64,000 bases of DNA from Azolla caroliniana (taxonomy: Eukaryota; Polypodiophyta): assembly GCA_043228905.1 (NCBI GenBank), contig JBHGNT010000136.1:1-64000 (forward strand). The letters are read 5' to 3'. This document shows, piece after piece, positions 36,901 through 51,300 of this stretch. The notes below the pieces were generated by a model. The model was not told the DNA's origin. It saw only the letters and a list, made by a program, of their open reading frames with translations, and ran no database searches. Position numbers and translations under genes: made by a program. The first letter of the stretch is position 1; each line of letters begins with the position of its first letter.

Positions 36901-39900
36901 GATTTTTTAATTCCATATCATAGCTAGCGTTGTTAGATTCGATTCGCATGTTTGAACACAAAAATCCGATATCACACGAGGCAGGTAGGAACATTTTAAT
37001 TTACTCTAGGGCTCCTCTCAACTCCCTCCTCAAGTTTGCTATTTTCGTCATGTCTCTCGACCTGAGTTTCAAAATCTTGATTTTTTAATTCCATATCATA
37101 GCTAGCGTTGTTAGATTCGATTCGCATGTTTGAAAACAAAAATCCGATTTCACACGAGCCAGGTATGGACATTTTAGTTTACTCAAGGGCTCCTCTCAAC
37201 TCCCTCCTCAAGTTTGTTAATTTCTTCATATCTCTCGACCTGAGTTTCAAAATCTTGAGTTTTTAAATCCACATCATAGCTAGCGTTCTTAGCTTCGATT
37301 CGCATGTTTGAATACAAAAATCCGATATCACACTCGCCAGGTATGAACATTTAAATTTACCTACCTACTCTTCTCAACTCCCTCCTCAAATTTGCTAATT
37401 TCGTCATGTCTCTCGACCGGAGTTTGAAAATCTTGATTTTTTAATTCCATACCATAGCTAGCGTTGTTAGATTCGATTCGCATGTTTGAACACAAAAATC
37501 CGATATCACACGAGGCAGGTAGGAACATTTTAATTTACTCTAGGGGTCCTCACAACTCCCTCTTCAAGTTTGCTAATTTCGTCATGTCTCTCGATGTGAG
37601 TTTCAAAATCTTGATTTTTTAATTCCATATCATAGCTAGCCTTGTTAGATTCAATTCGCATGTTTGAACACAAAAATCCGATTACACACGAGCCAGGTAT
37701 GGACATTTTAGTTTACTCAAGGGCTCCTCTCAACTCCCTCCTCAAGTTTGTTAATTTCTTCATATCTTTCGACCTGAGTTTCAAAATCTTGAGTTTTTAA
37801 ATCCACATCATAGCTACCGTTCTTAGCTTCGATTCGCATGTTTGAATACAAAAATCCGATATCACACCCGCCAGGTATGAACATTTAAATTTACCTACCT
37901 ACTCTTCTCAACTCCCTCCTCAAATTTCCTAATTTCGTCATGTCTCTCGACCTGAGTTTGAAAATCTTGATTTTTTAATTCCATATCATAGCTAGCGTTG
38001 TTAGCTTCGATTCGCATGTTTGAACACATAAATCCGATCTGACACTCGCCAGGTATGAACATTTAAATTTACCTACTAGCTCTTCTCAACTCACTCCTCA
38101 AATTTGGTAATTTCCTCATGTCTCTCGACCTGAGTTTCAAAATCTTGACTTTTTAATTCCATATCATAGCTAGCGTTGTTAGATTCGATTCGCATGTTTG
38201 AACACAAAAATCCGATATCACACGAGCCAGGTAGGAACATTTTAATTTACTCAAGGGCTCCTCTCAACTCCCTCCTCAAGTTTGCTATTTTCGTCATGTC
38301 TCTCGACCTGAGTTTCAAAATCTTGAGTTTTTAAATCCACATCATAGCTATCGTTCTTAGCTTCGATTCGCATGTTTGAATACAAAAATCCGATATCACA
38401 CTCGCCAGGTATGAATATTTAAATTTACCTACCTACTCTTCTCAACTCCCTCCTCAAATTTCCTAATTTCGTCATGTCTCTCGACCTGAGTTTGAAAATC
38501 TTGATTTTTTAATTCCATATCATAGCTAGCGTTGTTAGCTTCGATTCGCATGTTTGAACACATAAATCCGATCTGACACTCGCCAGGTATGAACATTTAA
38601 ATTTACCTACTAGCTCTTCTCAACTCACTCCTCAAATTTGGTAATTTCCTCATGTCTCTCGACCTGAGTTTCAAAATCTTGACTTTTTAATTCCATATCA
38701 TAGCTAGCGTTGTTAGATTTGATTCGCATGTTTGAACACAAAAATCCGATATCACACGAGCCAGGTAGGAACATTTTAATTTACTCAAGGACTCCTCTCA
38801 ACTCCCTCCTCAAGTTTGCTATTTTCGTCATGTCTCTCGACCTGAGTTTTAAAATCTTGATTTTTTAATTCCATATCATAGCTAGCGCTGTTAGCTTCGA
38901 TTCGCATGTTTGAACACATAAATCCAATATCACACGAGCCAGGTATGAACATGTTAATTTACCTGCTAGCTCTTCTCAACTCACTCCCCAAATTTAGTAG
39001 TTTCGTCATGTCTCTCGACCTGAGTTTCAAAATCTTGATTTTTTAATTCCATATCATAGCTAGCATTGTTAGCTTCGATTCGCATGTTTGAACACAAAAA
39101 CTCGATATCACACTCGCCAGGTATGAACATTTTAATTTACCTACTAGCTCTTCTCAACTCACTCCTCAAATTTTGTAATTTCATCATGTCTCTCGACCTG
39201 AGTTTCAAAATCTTGATTTTTTAATTCCATATCATAGCTAGCGTTGTTAGCTTCGATTCGCATGTTTGAACACATAAATCCGATATCACACGAGCCAGGT
39301 ATGAACATTTTAATTTACCTACTAGCTCTTCTCAACTCACTCCTCAAATTTAGTAGTTTCGTCATGTCTCTCGACCTGAGTTTCAAAATCTTGATTTTTT
39401 AATTCCATATCAAAGCTAGCGTTGTTAGCTTGGATTCGCATGTTTGAACACATAAATCCAATATCACACGAGCCAGGTATGAACATTTTAATTTACCCAA
39501 GGGCTCCTCTCAACTCCCTCCTCAAGTTTGCTAATTTCTTCATATCTCTCGACCTGAGTTTCAAAATCTTGATTTTTTAATTCCATATCATAGCTACCGT
39601 TGTTAGCTTCGATTCGCATGTTTGAACACATAAATTCGATATGACACGAGCCACGTATGAACATTTTAATTTACCTACTACCTCTTCTCAACTCACTCCT
39701 CAAATTTGGTAATTTCGTCATGTCTCTCGACCTGAGTTTCAAAATCTTGATTTTTTAATTCCATATCATAGGTAGCGTTGTTAGCTTCGATTCACATGTT
39801 AACTCCCTCCTCAAGTTTGCTAATTTCTTCATATCTCTTGACCTGAGTGTCAAAATCTTGAGTTATTAAATCCACATCATAGCTAACGTTGTTAGCTTCG

Positions 39901-42330
39901 ATTCGCATGTTTGAACACAAAAATCCGATATCACACTCGCCAGGTATGAACATTTAAATTTACCTACTAGCTCTTCTCAACTCCCTCCTTAAATTTGCTA
40001 ATTTCGTCATGTCTCTTGACCTGAGTTTCAAAATCTTAATTTTCTAATTCCATATCATAGCAAGCGTTGTTAGCTTCGATTCGCATGTTTGAACACAAAA
40101 ATCCGATATCACACGAGCCAGGTATGAACATTTTAATTTACTCAAGGGCTCCTCTCAACTCCCTCCTCAAGTTTGCTAATTTCTTCATATCTCTGGACCT
40201 AAGTTTGAAAATCTTGAGTTTCTAAATCCACATCATAGCTAGCGTTGTTAGCTTTGATTCGCATATTTGAACACATAAATCCGATATGACACTCGCCAGG
40301 TATGAACATTTAAATTTACCTACTAGCTCTTCTCAACTCACTCCTCAAATTTGGTAATTTCCTCATGTCTCTCGACCTGAGTTTCAAAATCTTTACTTTT
40401 TAATTCCATATCATAGCTAGCGTTGTTAGATTCGATTCGCATGTTTGAACACAAAAATCCGATATCACACGAGCCAGGTAGGAACATTTTAATTTACTCA
40501 AGGGCTCCTCTCAACTCCCTCCTCAAGTTTGCTATTTTCGTCATGTCTCTCGACCTGAGTTTCAAAATCTTGAGTTTTTAAATCCACATCATAGCTAGCG
40601 TTCTTAGCTTCGATTCGCATGTTTGAATACAAAAATCCGATATCACACTCGCCAGGTATGAACATTTAAATTTACCTACCTACTCTTCTCAACTCCCTCC
40701 TCAAATTTCCTAATTTCGTCATGTCTCTCGACCTGAGTTTGAAAATCTTGATTTTTTAATTCCATATCATAGCTAGCGTTGTTAGCTTCGATTCGCATGT
40801 TTGAACACATAAATCCGATCTGACACTCGCCAGGTATGAACATTTAAATTTACCTACTAGCTCTTCTCAACTCACTCCTCAAATTTGGTAATTTCCTCAT
40901 GTCTCTCGACCTGAGTTTCAAAATCTTGACTTTTTAATTCCATATCATAGCTAGCGTTGTTAGATTCGATTCGCATGTTTGAACACAAAAATCCGATATC
41001 ACACGAGCCAGGTAGGAACATTTTAATTTACTCAAGGACTCCTCTCAACTCCCTCCTCAAGTTTGCTATTTTCGTCATGTCTCTCGACCTGAGTTTTAAA
41101 ATCTTGATTTTTTAATTCCATATCATAGCTAGCGTTGTTAGCTTCGATTCGCATGTTTGAACACATAAATCCAATATCACACGAGCCAGGTATGAACATG
41201 TTAATTTACCTGCTAGCTCTTCTCAACTCACTCCCCAAATTTAGTAGTTTCGTCATGTCTCTCGACCTGAGTTTCAAAATCTTGATTTTTTAATTCCATA
41301 TCATAGCTAGCATTGTTAGCTTCGATTCGCATGTTTGAACACAAAAACTCGATATCACACTCGCCAGGTATGAACATTTTAATTTACCTACTAGCTCTTC
41401 TCAACTCACTCCTCAAATTTTGTAATTTCATCATGTCTCTCGACCTGAGTTTCAAAATCTTGATTTTTTAATTCCATATCATAGCTAGCGTTGTTAGCTT
41501 CGATTCGCATGTTTGAACACATAAATCCGATATCACACGAGCCAGGTATGAACATTTTAATTTACCTACTAGCTCTTCTCAACTCACTCCTCAAATTTAG
41601 TAGTTTCGTCATGTCTCTCGACCTGAGTTTCAAAATCTTGATTTTTTAATTCCATATCAAAGCTAGCGTTGTTAGCTTGGATTCGCATGTTTGAACACAT
41701 AAATCCAATATCACACGAGCCAGGTATGAACATTTTAATTTACCCAAGGGCTCCTCTCAACTCCCTCCTCAAGTTTGCTAATTTCTTCATATCTCTCGAC
41801 CTGAGTTTCAAAATCTTGATTTTTTAATTCCATATCATAGCTACCGTTGTTAGCTTCGATTCGCATGTTTGAACACATAAATTCGATATGACACGAGCCA
41901 CGTATGAACATTTTAATTTACCTACTAGCTCTTCTCAACTCACTCCTCAAATTTGGTAATTTCGTCATGTCTCTCGACCTGAGTTTCAAAATCTTGATTT
42001 TTTAATTCCATATCATAGGTAGCGTTGTTAGCTTCGATTCACATGTTAACTCCCTCCTCAAGTTTGCTAATTTCTTCATATCTCTTGACCTGAGTGTCAA
42101 AATCTTGAGTTATTAAATCCACATCATAGCTAACGTTGTTAGCTTCGATTCGCATGTTTGAACACAAAAATCCGATATCACACTCGCCAGGTATGAACAT
42201 TTAAATTTACCTACTAGCTCTTCTCAACTCCCTCCTTAAATTTGCTAATTTCGTCATGTCTCTTGACCTGAGTTTCAAAATCTTAATTTTCTAATTCCAT
42301 ATCATAGCAAGCGTTGTTAGCTTCGATTCG
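30901..42330. repeat. 178-bp satellite array, block right of the retroelement
   Basis: The same satellite family continues in the same orientation as left of the element. Its higher-order organisation differs from the left arm: the variant 'cacgaggcaggtagg' recurs at 32,706, 33,951, 35,196 and 36,975. The spacings are 1,245, 1,245 and 1,779 bp, or 7 and 10 monomers less one base each. The missing base is the shortened 'ctcaatttgg' in one monomer of each unit. Typical variants of this block are 'cacactcgccagg' and 'gagtttttaaatccacatc'. No gene or RNA is visible. Confidence 0.97.
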
Positions 42331-42332
42331 CA
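38025..42332. repeat. 2,247-bp tandem duplication in the satellite
   Basis: Blocks at about 38,025-40,085 and 40,272-42,332 match at an offset of 2,247 bp. Shared private markers are 'aacatgttaatttacctgc' (atgttaattt at 38,951 and 41,198) and a truncated monomer joining 'cacatgtt' to 'aactccctcc' (39,794 and 42,041). The length equals 13 x 178 minus 67, and the truncated monomer lacks exactly 67 bp. Part of the same series reappears near 43,490-43,980. Confidence 0.85.
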
Positions 42333-45300
42333 TGTTTCACCACAGAAATACAATATCACACGACCTAGGTATGAACATTTAAATTTACCTACTTCGTCTT
42401 GTCAACTCCCGCTTAAAATTTGCTAATTTCTTCATCTCTCTCGACCTGAGTTTCAAAATCTTGATTTTTTAATTCCATATCAGAGCAAGCGTTGTTAGCT
42501 TCGATTCGCATGTTTGAACACACGAATCCGATATCACACGACCTAGGTATGAACATTTTAATTTACCTACTTGCTCTTGTTAACTCCCGCCTCAAATTTG
42601 CTAATTTCTTCATGTCTCTTGACGTGAGTTTCAAAATATTGATTTTTTAATTCCATATCATAGCAAGCGGAGTTAGCTTCGATTCGCATGTTTGAACACA
42701 GAAATCCAATATCACAGGAGCCAAATATGAACATTTTAATTTACTAACGCGTTGTTCTAAACTCCCTCCTCAAATTTGCTAATTTCTTCATGTCTCTCGA
42801 CCTGAGTTTCAAAATCTTGATTTTTTAATTCCATATCATAGCTAGCTTTGTTAGCTTCGATTCGCATGTTTGAACACAGGAATCCAATATCACAGGAGAT
42901 ATGAACATTTTAATTTACCTACTTACTCTTGTTAGCTCCCGCCTCAAATTTGCTAATTTCTTCATGTCTGTCGACCTGAGTTTCAAAATCTTAATGGTTT
43001 AATTCCATATCATAGCAAACGTTGTTAGCTTCGATTTGCATGTTTGACCACATAATTTCGATATCACACGACCCAGGTATGAACATTTTAATTTACCTAC
43101 TTGCTCTTATCAACTCTCGCCTCAAATTTGCTAATTTCTTCATGTCTCCCGACCTGAGTTTCAAAATCTGGATTTTTTAATTCCATATCATAGCTAGGAT
43201 TGTTGATTCGATTCGCATGTTTGAACAGAAAAATCTAATATCACACGAGCCAGGTATGAACATTTTAATCTACCCAAGGGCTCCTCTCAAATCCCTCCTC
43301 AAGTTTGCTAATTTCATCATGTCTCTCGACCTGAGTTTCAAAATATGAACATTTTAATTTACCTACTTGCTCTTGTCAACTCCCGCCTCAAATTTGCTAA
43401 TTTCTTCATATCTCTCGACCTTAGTCTCAAAATCTTGATTTTTTAATTCCATATCATAGCTACCGTTGTTAGCTTCGATTCGCATGTTTGAACACATAAA
43501 TCCGATATCACACGAGCCAGGTATGAACATTTTAATTTACCTAGTAGCTCTTCTCAACTCACTCCTCAAATTTAGTAGTTTCGTCATGTCTCTCGACCTG
43601 AGTTTCAAAATCTTGATTTTTTAATTCCATATCAAAGCTAGCGTTGTTAGCTTGGATTCGCATGTTTGAACACATAAATCCAATATCACACGAGCCAGGT
43701 ATGAACATTTTAATTTACCCAAGGGCTCCTCTCAACTCCCTCCTCAAGTTTGCTAATTTCTTCATATCTCTCGACCTGAGTTTCAAAATCTTGATTTTTT
43801 AATTCCATATCATAGCTACCGTTGTTAGCTTCGATTCGCATGTTTGAACACATAAATTCGATATGACACGAGCCACGTATGAACATTTTAATTTACCTAC
43901 TACCTCTTCTCAACTCACTCCTCAAATTTGGTAATTTCGTCATGTCTCTCGACCTGAGTTTCAAAATGTTGATTTTTTAATTCCATATCATAGGTAGCGT
44001 TGTTAGCTTCGATTCGCATATTTGAACACAAAAATCCGATATCACACGAGCCAGGTATGAACATTTTAATTTACCTACTAGCTCTTCTCAACTCACTCCT
44101 CAATTTGGTAATTTCGTCATGTCTCTCGACCTGAGTTTCAAAATCTTGATTTTTTAATTCCATATCATAGCTAGCGTTGTTAGATTCGATTCGCATGTTT
44201 GAACACAAAAATCCGATATCACACGAGGCAGGTAGGAACATTTTAATTTACTCTAGGGGTCCTCACAACTCCCTCTTCAAGTTTGCTAATTTCGTCATGT
44301 CTCTCGATGTGAGTTTCAAAATCTTGATTTTTTAATTCCATATCATAGCTAGCGTTGTTAGATTCGATTCGCATGTTTGAACACAAAAATCCGATTTCAC
44401 ACGAGCCAGGTATGGACATTTTAGTTTACTCAAGGGCTACTCTCAACTCCTTCCTCAAGTTTATTAATTTCTTCATATCTCTCGACCTGAGTTTCAAAAT
44501 CTTGAGTTTTTAAATACACATCATAGCTAGCGTTCTTAACTTCGATTCGCATGTTTGAATACAAAAATCCGATATCACACTCGCTAGGTATGAACATTTC
44601 AATTTACCTACCTACTCTTCTCAACTCCCTCCTCAAATTTGCTAATTCTGTCATGTCTCTCGACCTGAGTTTGAAAATCTTGATTTTTTAATTCCATATC
44701 ATAGCTAGCGTTGTTAGCTTCGATTCGCATGTTTGAACACATAAATCCGATATGACACTCGCCAGCTATGAACATTTAAATTTACCTACTAGCTCTTCTC
44801 AACTCACTCCTCAAATTTGGTAATTTCCTCATGTCTCTCGACCTGAGTTTCAAAATCTTGACTTTTTAATTCCATATCATAGCTAGCGTTGTTAGATTCG
44901 ATTCGCATATTTGAACACAAAAATCCGATATCACACGAGCCAGGTAGGAACATTTTAATTTACTCAAGGGCTCCTCTCAACTCCCTCCTCAAGTTTGCTA
45001 TTTTCGTCATGTCTCTCGACCTGAGTTTCAAAATCTTGATTTTTTAATTCCATATCATAGCTAGTGTTGTTAGCTTCGATTCGCATGTTTGAACACAAAA
45101 ATCCGATATCACACGAGCCAGGTATGGACATTTTAATTTACTGAAGGGCTCCTCTCAACTCCCTCCTCAAGTTTGCTAATTTATTCATATCTCTCGACCT
45201 GAGTTTCAAAATCTTGATTTTTCAATTCCATATCATAGCTAGCGTTGTTAGCTTCGATTCGCATGTTTGAACGCCTCAAATCCGATATCATACGAGCCAG

Positions 45301-48300
45301 GTACGAACATTTTAATTTACTCAAGGGCTCCTCTCAACTCCCTCCTCAAGTTTGCTAATTTCGTCATGCCTCTCGACCTGAGTTTCAAAATCTTGATTTT
45401 TTAATTCCATATCATAGCTTGTGTTGTTAGCTTCGATTCGCATGTCTGAACACAAAAATCCGATATCACACGAGCCAGGTATCAAACATTTTAATTTACC
45501 TACAAGCTCTTCTCAACTCCCTCCTCGAATTTGGTAATTTCGTCATGTCTCTCGACCTGAGTTTCAAAATCTTGATTTTTTAATTCCATATCAAAACTAG
45601 CGTTGTTAGCTTCGATTCGCATATTTGAACACAAAAATCCGATATCACACGAGCCAGGTATGAACATTTTAATTTACTCAAGGGCTCCTCTCAACTTCCT
45701 CCTCAAGTTTGCTAATTTCTTCATATCTCTCGACCTAAGTTTGAAAATCTTGAGTTTTTAAATCCACATCATAGCTAGCGTTGTTAGCTTTGATTCGCAT
45801 ATTCGCATATCACACTCGCCAGGTATGAACATTTTAATTTACCTACTAGCTCTTCTCAACTCACTCCTCAATTTGGTAATTTCGTCATGTCTCTCGACCT
45901 GAGTTTCAAAATCTTGATTTTTTAATTCCATATCATAGCTAGCGTTGTTAGATTCGATTCGCATGTTTGAACACAAAAATCCGATATCACACGAGGCAGG
46001 TAGGAACATTTTAATTTACTCTAGGGGTCCTCACAACTCCCTCTTCAAGTTTGCTAATTTCGTCATGTCTCTCGATGTGAGTGTCAAAATCTTGATTTTT
46101 TAATTCCATATCATAGCTAGCGTTGTTAGATTCGATTCGCATGTTTGAACACAAAAATTCGATTTCACACGAGCCAGGTATGGACATTTTAGTTTACTCA
46201 AGGGCTCCTCTCAACTCCCTCCTCAAGTTTGTTAATTTCTTCATATCTCTCGACCTGAGTTTCAAAATCTTGAGTTTTTAAATCCACATCATAGCTAGCG
46301 TTCTTAGCTTCGATTCGCATGTTTGAATACAAAAATCCGATATCACACTCGCCAGGTATGAACATTTTAATTTACCTACCTACTCTTCTCAACTCCCTCC
46401 TCAAATTTGCTAATTTCGTCATGTCTCTCGACCGGAATTTGAAAATCTTGATTTTTTAATTCCATATCATAGCTAGCGTTGTTAGCTTCGATTCGCATGT
46501 TTGAACACATAAATCCGATATGACACTCGCCAGGTATGAACATTTAAATTTACCTACTAGCTCTTCTCAACTCACTCCTCAAATTTGGTAATTTCCTCAT
46601 GTCTCTCGACCTGAGTTTCAAAATCTTGACTTTTTAATTCCATATCATAGCTAGCGTTGTTAGATTCGATTTGCATATTTGAACACAAAAATCCGATATC
46701 ACACGAGCCAGGTAGGAACATTTTAATTTACTCAAGGACTCCTCTCAACTCCCTCCTCAAGTTTGCTATTTTCGTCATGTCTCTCGACCTGAGTTTCAAA
46801 ATCTTGATTTTTTAATTCCATATCATAGATAGCGTTGTTAGATTCGATTCGCATGTTTGAACACAAAAATCCGATATCACACGAGCCAGGTAGGAACATT
46901 TTAATTTACTCAAGGGCTCCTCTCAACTCCCTCCTCAAGTTTGCTATTTTCGTCATGTCTCTCGACCTGAGTTTCAAAATCTTGATTTTTTAATTCCATA
47001 TCATAGCTAGCGTTGTTAGCTTCGATTCGCATGTTTGAACACATAAATCCAATATCACACGATCCAGGTATGAACATGTTAATTTACCTGCTAGCTCTTC
47101 TCAACTCACTCCCCAAATTTAGTAGTTTCGTCATGTCTCTCGACCTGAGTTTCAAAATCTTGATTTTTTAATTCCATATCATAGCTAGCGTTGTTAGCTT
47201 CGATTCGCATGTTTGAACACAAAAACCCGATATCACACTCGCCAGGTATGAACATTTTAATTTACCTACTAGCTCTTCTCAACTCACTCCTCAAATTTTG
47301 TAATTTCGTCATGTCTCTCGACCTGAGTTTCAAAATCTTGATTTTTTAATTCCATATCATAGCTAGCGTTGTTAGCTTCGATTCGCATGTTTGAACACAG
47401 AATTCGGATATCACACGACCCGGGTATGAACATTTTAATTTACCTACTTGCTCTTATCAACTCCCGCCTCAAATATGCTAATTTCTTCATGTCTCTCGAC
47501 CTGAGTTTCAAAATCTTGATTTTTTAATTCCATATCATAGCAAGCGTTGTTAGCTTTGATTCGAATGTTCGAATGTTCGAATTTACCTACTTGGTCTTGT
47601 CAACTCCCGCCTAAAATTTGCTAATTTCTTCATGTCTATCTACGTGAGTTTCAAAATCTTGATTTTTTAATTCCATATCATAGAAAGCGTTGTTAGCTTC
47701 CATTCGCATGTTTGAACACAGGAATCCAATATCACAGGACCCAGGTATGAACATTTTAATTTACCTACTTGCTGTTGTCAACTCCCGCCTCAAATTTGCT
47801 AATTTCTTCATGTCTCTCGACCTGAGTTTCAAAATCTTGATTTTTTAATTCCATATCATAGCAAACGTTGTTAGCTTTGATTCACATGTTTGAACTTAGA
47901 AATCCGATATCACAGGAGCAAAATATGAAATTTGCTAATTTCTTCATGTCTCTCGACCTGAGTTTCAAAATCTTAATTTTTTAATTCCATATCATAGTAA
48001 ATGTTGTTAGCTTCGATTCGCATGTTTCACCACATAATTCCAATATCACACGACCCAGGTATGAATATTTTAATTTACGTACTAGCTCTTCTCAACTCAC
48101 TCCTCAAATTTTACATGAGCTAGGTATGAATATTTTAATTTACGTACTAGCTCTTCTCAATTCACATGAGCTAGGTATGAACATTTTAATTTACTAACGC
48201 GCTCTTGTCAACTCCCGCCTAAAATTTGCTAATTTCTTCATGTCTCTCGACATGAAGAATCAAAATCTTGATTTTTTAATTCCATATCATAGCAAGCGTT

Positions 48301-51300
48301 GTTAACTTCGATTCGCATATTTGAACACAGGAATCCAATATCACAGGAGATATGAACATTTTAATTTACCTACTTACTCTTGTTAACTCCCGCCTCAAAT
48401 TTGCTAATTTCTTCATGTCTCTCGACCTGAGTTTACAAATCTTGATTTTTTAATTCCATATCATAGCAAGCGTTGTTAGCTTCGATTCGAATGTTTCACC
48501 ACAGAATTCCGATATCACACGACCCAGGTATGAACATTTTGATTTACCTACTTGCTCTTGTCAACTCCCGCCTCAAATTTGCTAATTTCTTCATGTCTCT
48601 CGACCTGAGTTTCAAAATCTTGATTTTTTAATTCCATATCATAGCAAGCGTTGTTAGCTTTGATTCGCATGTTTGAACACAGAAATCCGATATTACAGGA
48701 GCCAGATATGAACATTTTAATTTAGTAACGCGCTCTTGTCAACTCCCGCCTCAAATTTGCTAATTTCTTCATGTCTCTCGACCTGAGTTTCAAAATCTTG
48801 ATTTTTTAATTCCATATGCTAGCAAGCGTTGTTAGCTTCCATTCGCATGTTTGAACACAGGAATCCAATATCACAGGAGCCAGATATGAACATTTTAATT
48901 TACCTACTTACTCTTGTCAACTCCCGCCTCAAATTTGCTAATTTCGTCATGTCTCTCGACCTGAGTTCTAAAATCGTGATTTTTTAACTCCATATCATAG
49001 CTAGCTTTGTTAGCTTCGATTCGCATGTTTGAACACAAAAATCCGATATCACACGAGCCAGGTATGAACATTTTAATTTACCTACTAGCTCTTCTCAACC
49101 TAACGCGCTCTTTTCAACTCCCGCCTAAAATTTGCTAATTTCTTCATGTCTCTCGACCTGAGTTTCAAAATCTAAATTTTTTAATTCCATATGGTAGCAA
49201 GCGTTGTTAGCTTCAATTCGCATGTTTGAACACAGGAATCCAATATCACAGGAGCCAGATATGAACTTTTTAATTTACCTACTTACTCTTGTCAACTCCC
49301 GCCTCAAATTTGCTAATTTCATCATCTCTCTCGACCTGAGTTTCAAATTTAATTCTATATCATAGCTAGCTTTGTTAGCTTCGATTCGCATGTTTGAACA
49401 CAAAAATCCGATATCACACGAGCCAGGTATGAACATTTTAATTTACCTAGTTGCTCTTGTGAACTCCCGCCTAAAATTTGCTAATTTCTTCATGTCTCTC
49501 GACCTGAGTTTCAAAATCCTGATTTTTTAATTCTATATCATAGCTAGCTTTGTTAGCTTCGATTCGCATGTTTGAACACAAAAATCCGATATAACACGAG
49601 GCAGGTATGAACATTTTAATTTACCTACTTGCTCTTGGCAACTCCCGCCTCAAATTTGCTAATTTCTTCATGTCTCTCGACCTGAGTTTCAAAATCTTAA
49701 TTTTTTAATTCCATATCATATCAAGCCTTGTTAGCTTCAATTCGCATGTTTCACCACAGAATTCCGATATCACACGACCCAGGTATCAACATTATAATTC
49801 ACCTATTTGCTCTTGTCAACTCCCGCCTCAAATTTACTAATTTCTTCATGTCTCTCGACCTGAGTTTCAAAATCTTTATTTTTTAATTCCATATCATAGC
49901 AAGCGGAGTTAGCTTCGATTCGCATGTTTGAACAAAAAAATCCAATATCACACGACCTAGGTATGAACATTTTAATTTACCTACTTGCTCTTGTCAACTC
50001 ATGCATCAAATTTGCTAATTTCTTCATGTCTCTCGACCTGAGTTCCAAAATCTTGATTTTTTAATTCCATATCATAGCTAGCTTTGTTAGCTTCGATTCG
50101 CATGTTTGAACACAGAAATCCGATATCACAGGAGCCAGATATGAACATTTTAATTTACTAACGCGCTCTTGTCAGCTCCCGCCTCAAATTTGCTAATTTC
50201 TTCATGTCTCTCGACCTCAGTTTCAAAATCTAGATTTTTTAATTCCATATCATAAGAAGCGGAGTTAACTTCGATTCGCATGTTTGAACAAAAAAATCTA
50301 ATATCACACGACCTAGGTATGAACATTTTAATTTACCTACTTGCTCTTGTCAACTCCTGCCTAAAATTTGCTAATTTCTTCATGTCTCTCGACCTGAGTT
50401 TCAAAATCTTGATTTTTTAATTCCATATCATAGCAAGCGGAGTTAGCTTCGATTCGCATGTTTGAACAAAAAAATCCAATATCACACGACCTAGGTATGA
50501 ACATTTTAATTTACCTACTTGCTCTTGTCAACTCATGCATCAAATTTGCTAATTTCTTCATGTCTCTCGACCTGACTTTCAAAATCTTGATTTTCTAATT
50601 CTATATCATTGCAAGCTTTGTTAGCTTCGATTCGCATGTTTGAACACAAAAATCCGATATCACACGAGCCAGGTATGAACATTTTAATTTACTAACACGC
50701 TCTTGTGAAATCCCGCCTAAAATTTGCTAATTTCTTCATGTCTCTCGGCCTGAGTTTCAAAATCTGGATTTTTTAATTCCATATGATAGCAAGCGTTGTT
50801 AGCTTCCATTCGCATGTTTGAATACAGGAATCCAATATCACAGGAGCCAGATATGAACATTTTAATTTACCTACTTGCTCTTGTCAACTCCCGCCTCGAA
50901 TTTGCTAATTTCTTCATGTCTCTCGACGTGTGTTTCAAAATCTTGATTTCTTATTCTATATCATAGCAAGCGTTGTTAGCTTCGATTCGCATGTTTCACC
51001 ACAGAATTCCGATATCACACGACCCAGGTATGAAAATTTTAATTTACCTAGTTGCTCTTGTCAACTCCCGCCTCAAATTTGCTAATTTCTTCATGTCTCT
51101 CGACCTGAGTTTCAAAATCTTGATTTTTTAATTCCATATTATAGCAAGCGTTGTTAGCTTCGATTCGCATGTTTCACCACAGAATTCCGATATCACACGA
51201 CCCAGGTATGAACATTTTAATTTACCTACTTGCTCCTGTCAACTCCTGCCTCAAATTTGCGAATTTCTTCATGTCTCTCGACCTAAGTTTCAAAATCTTG

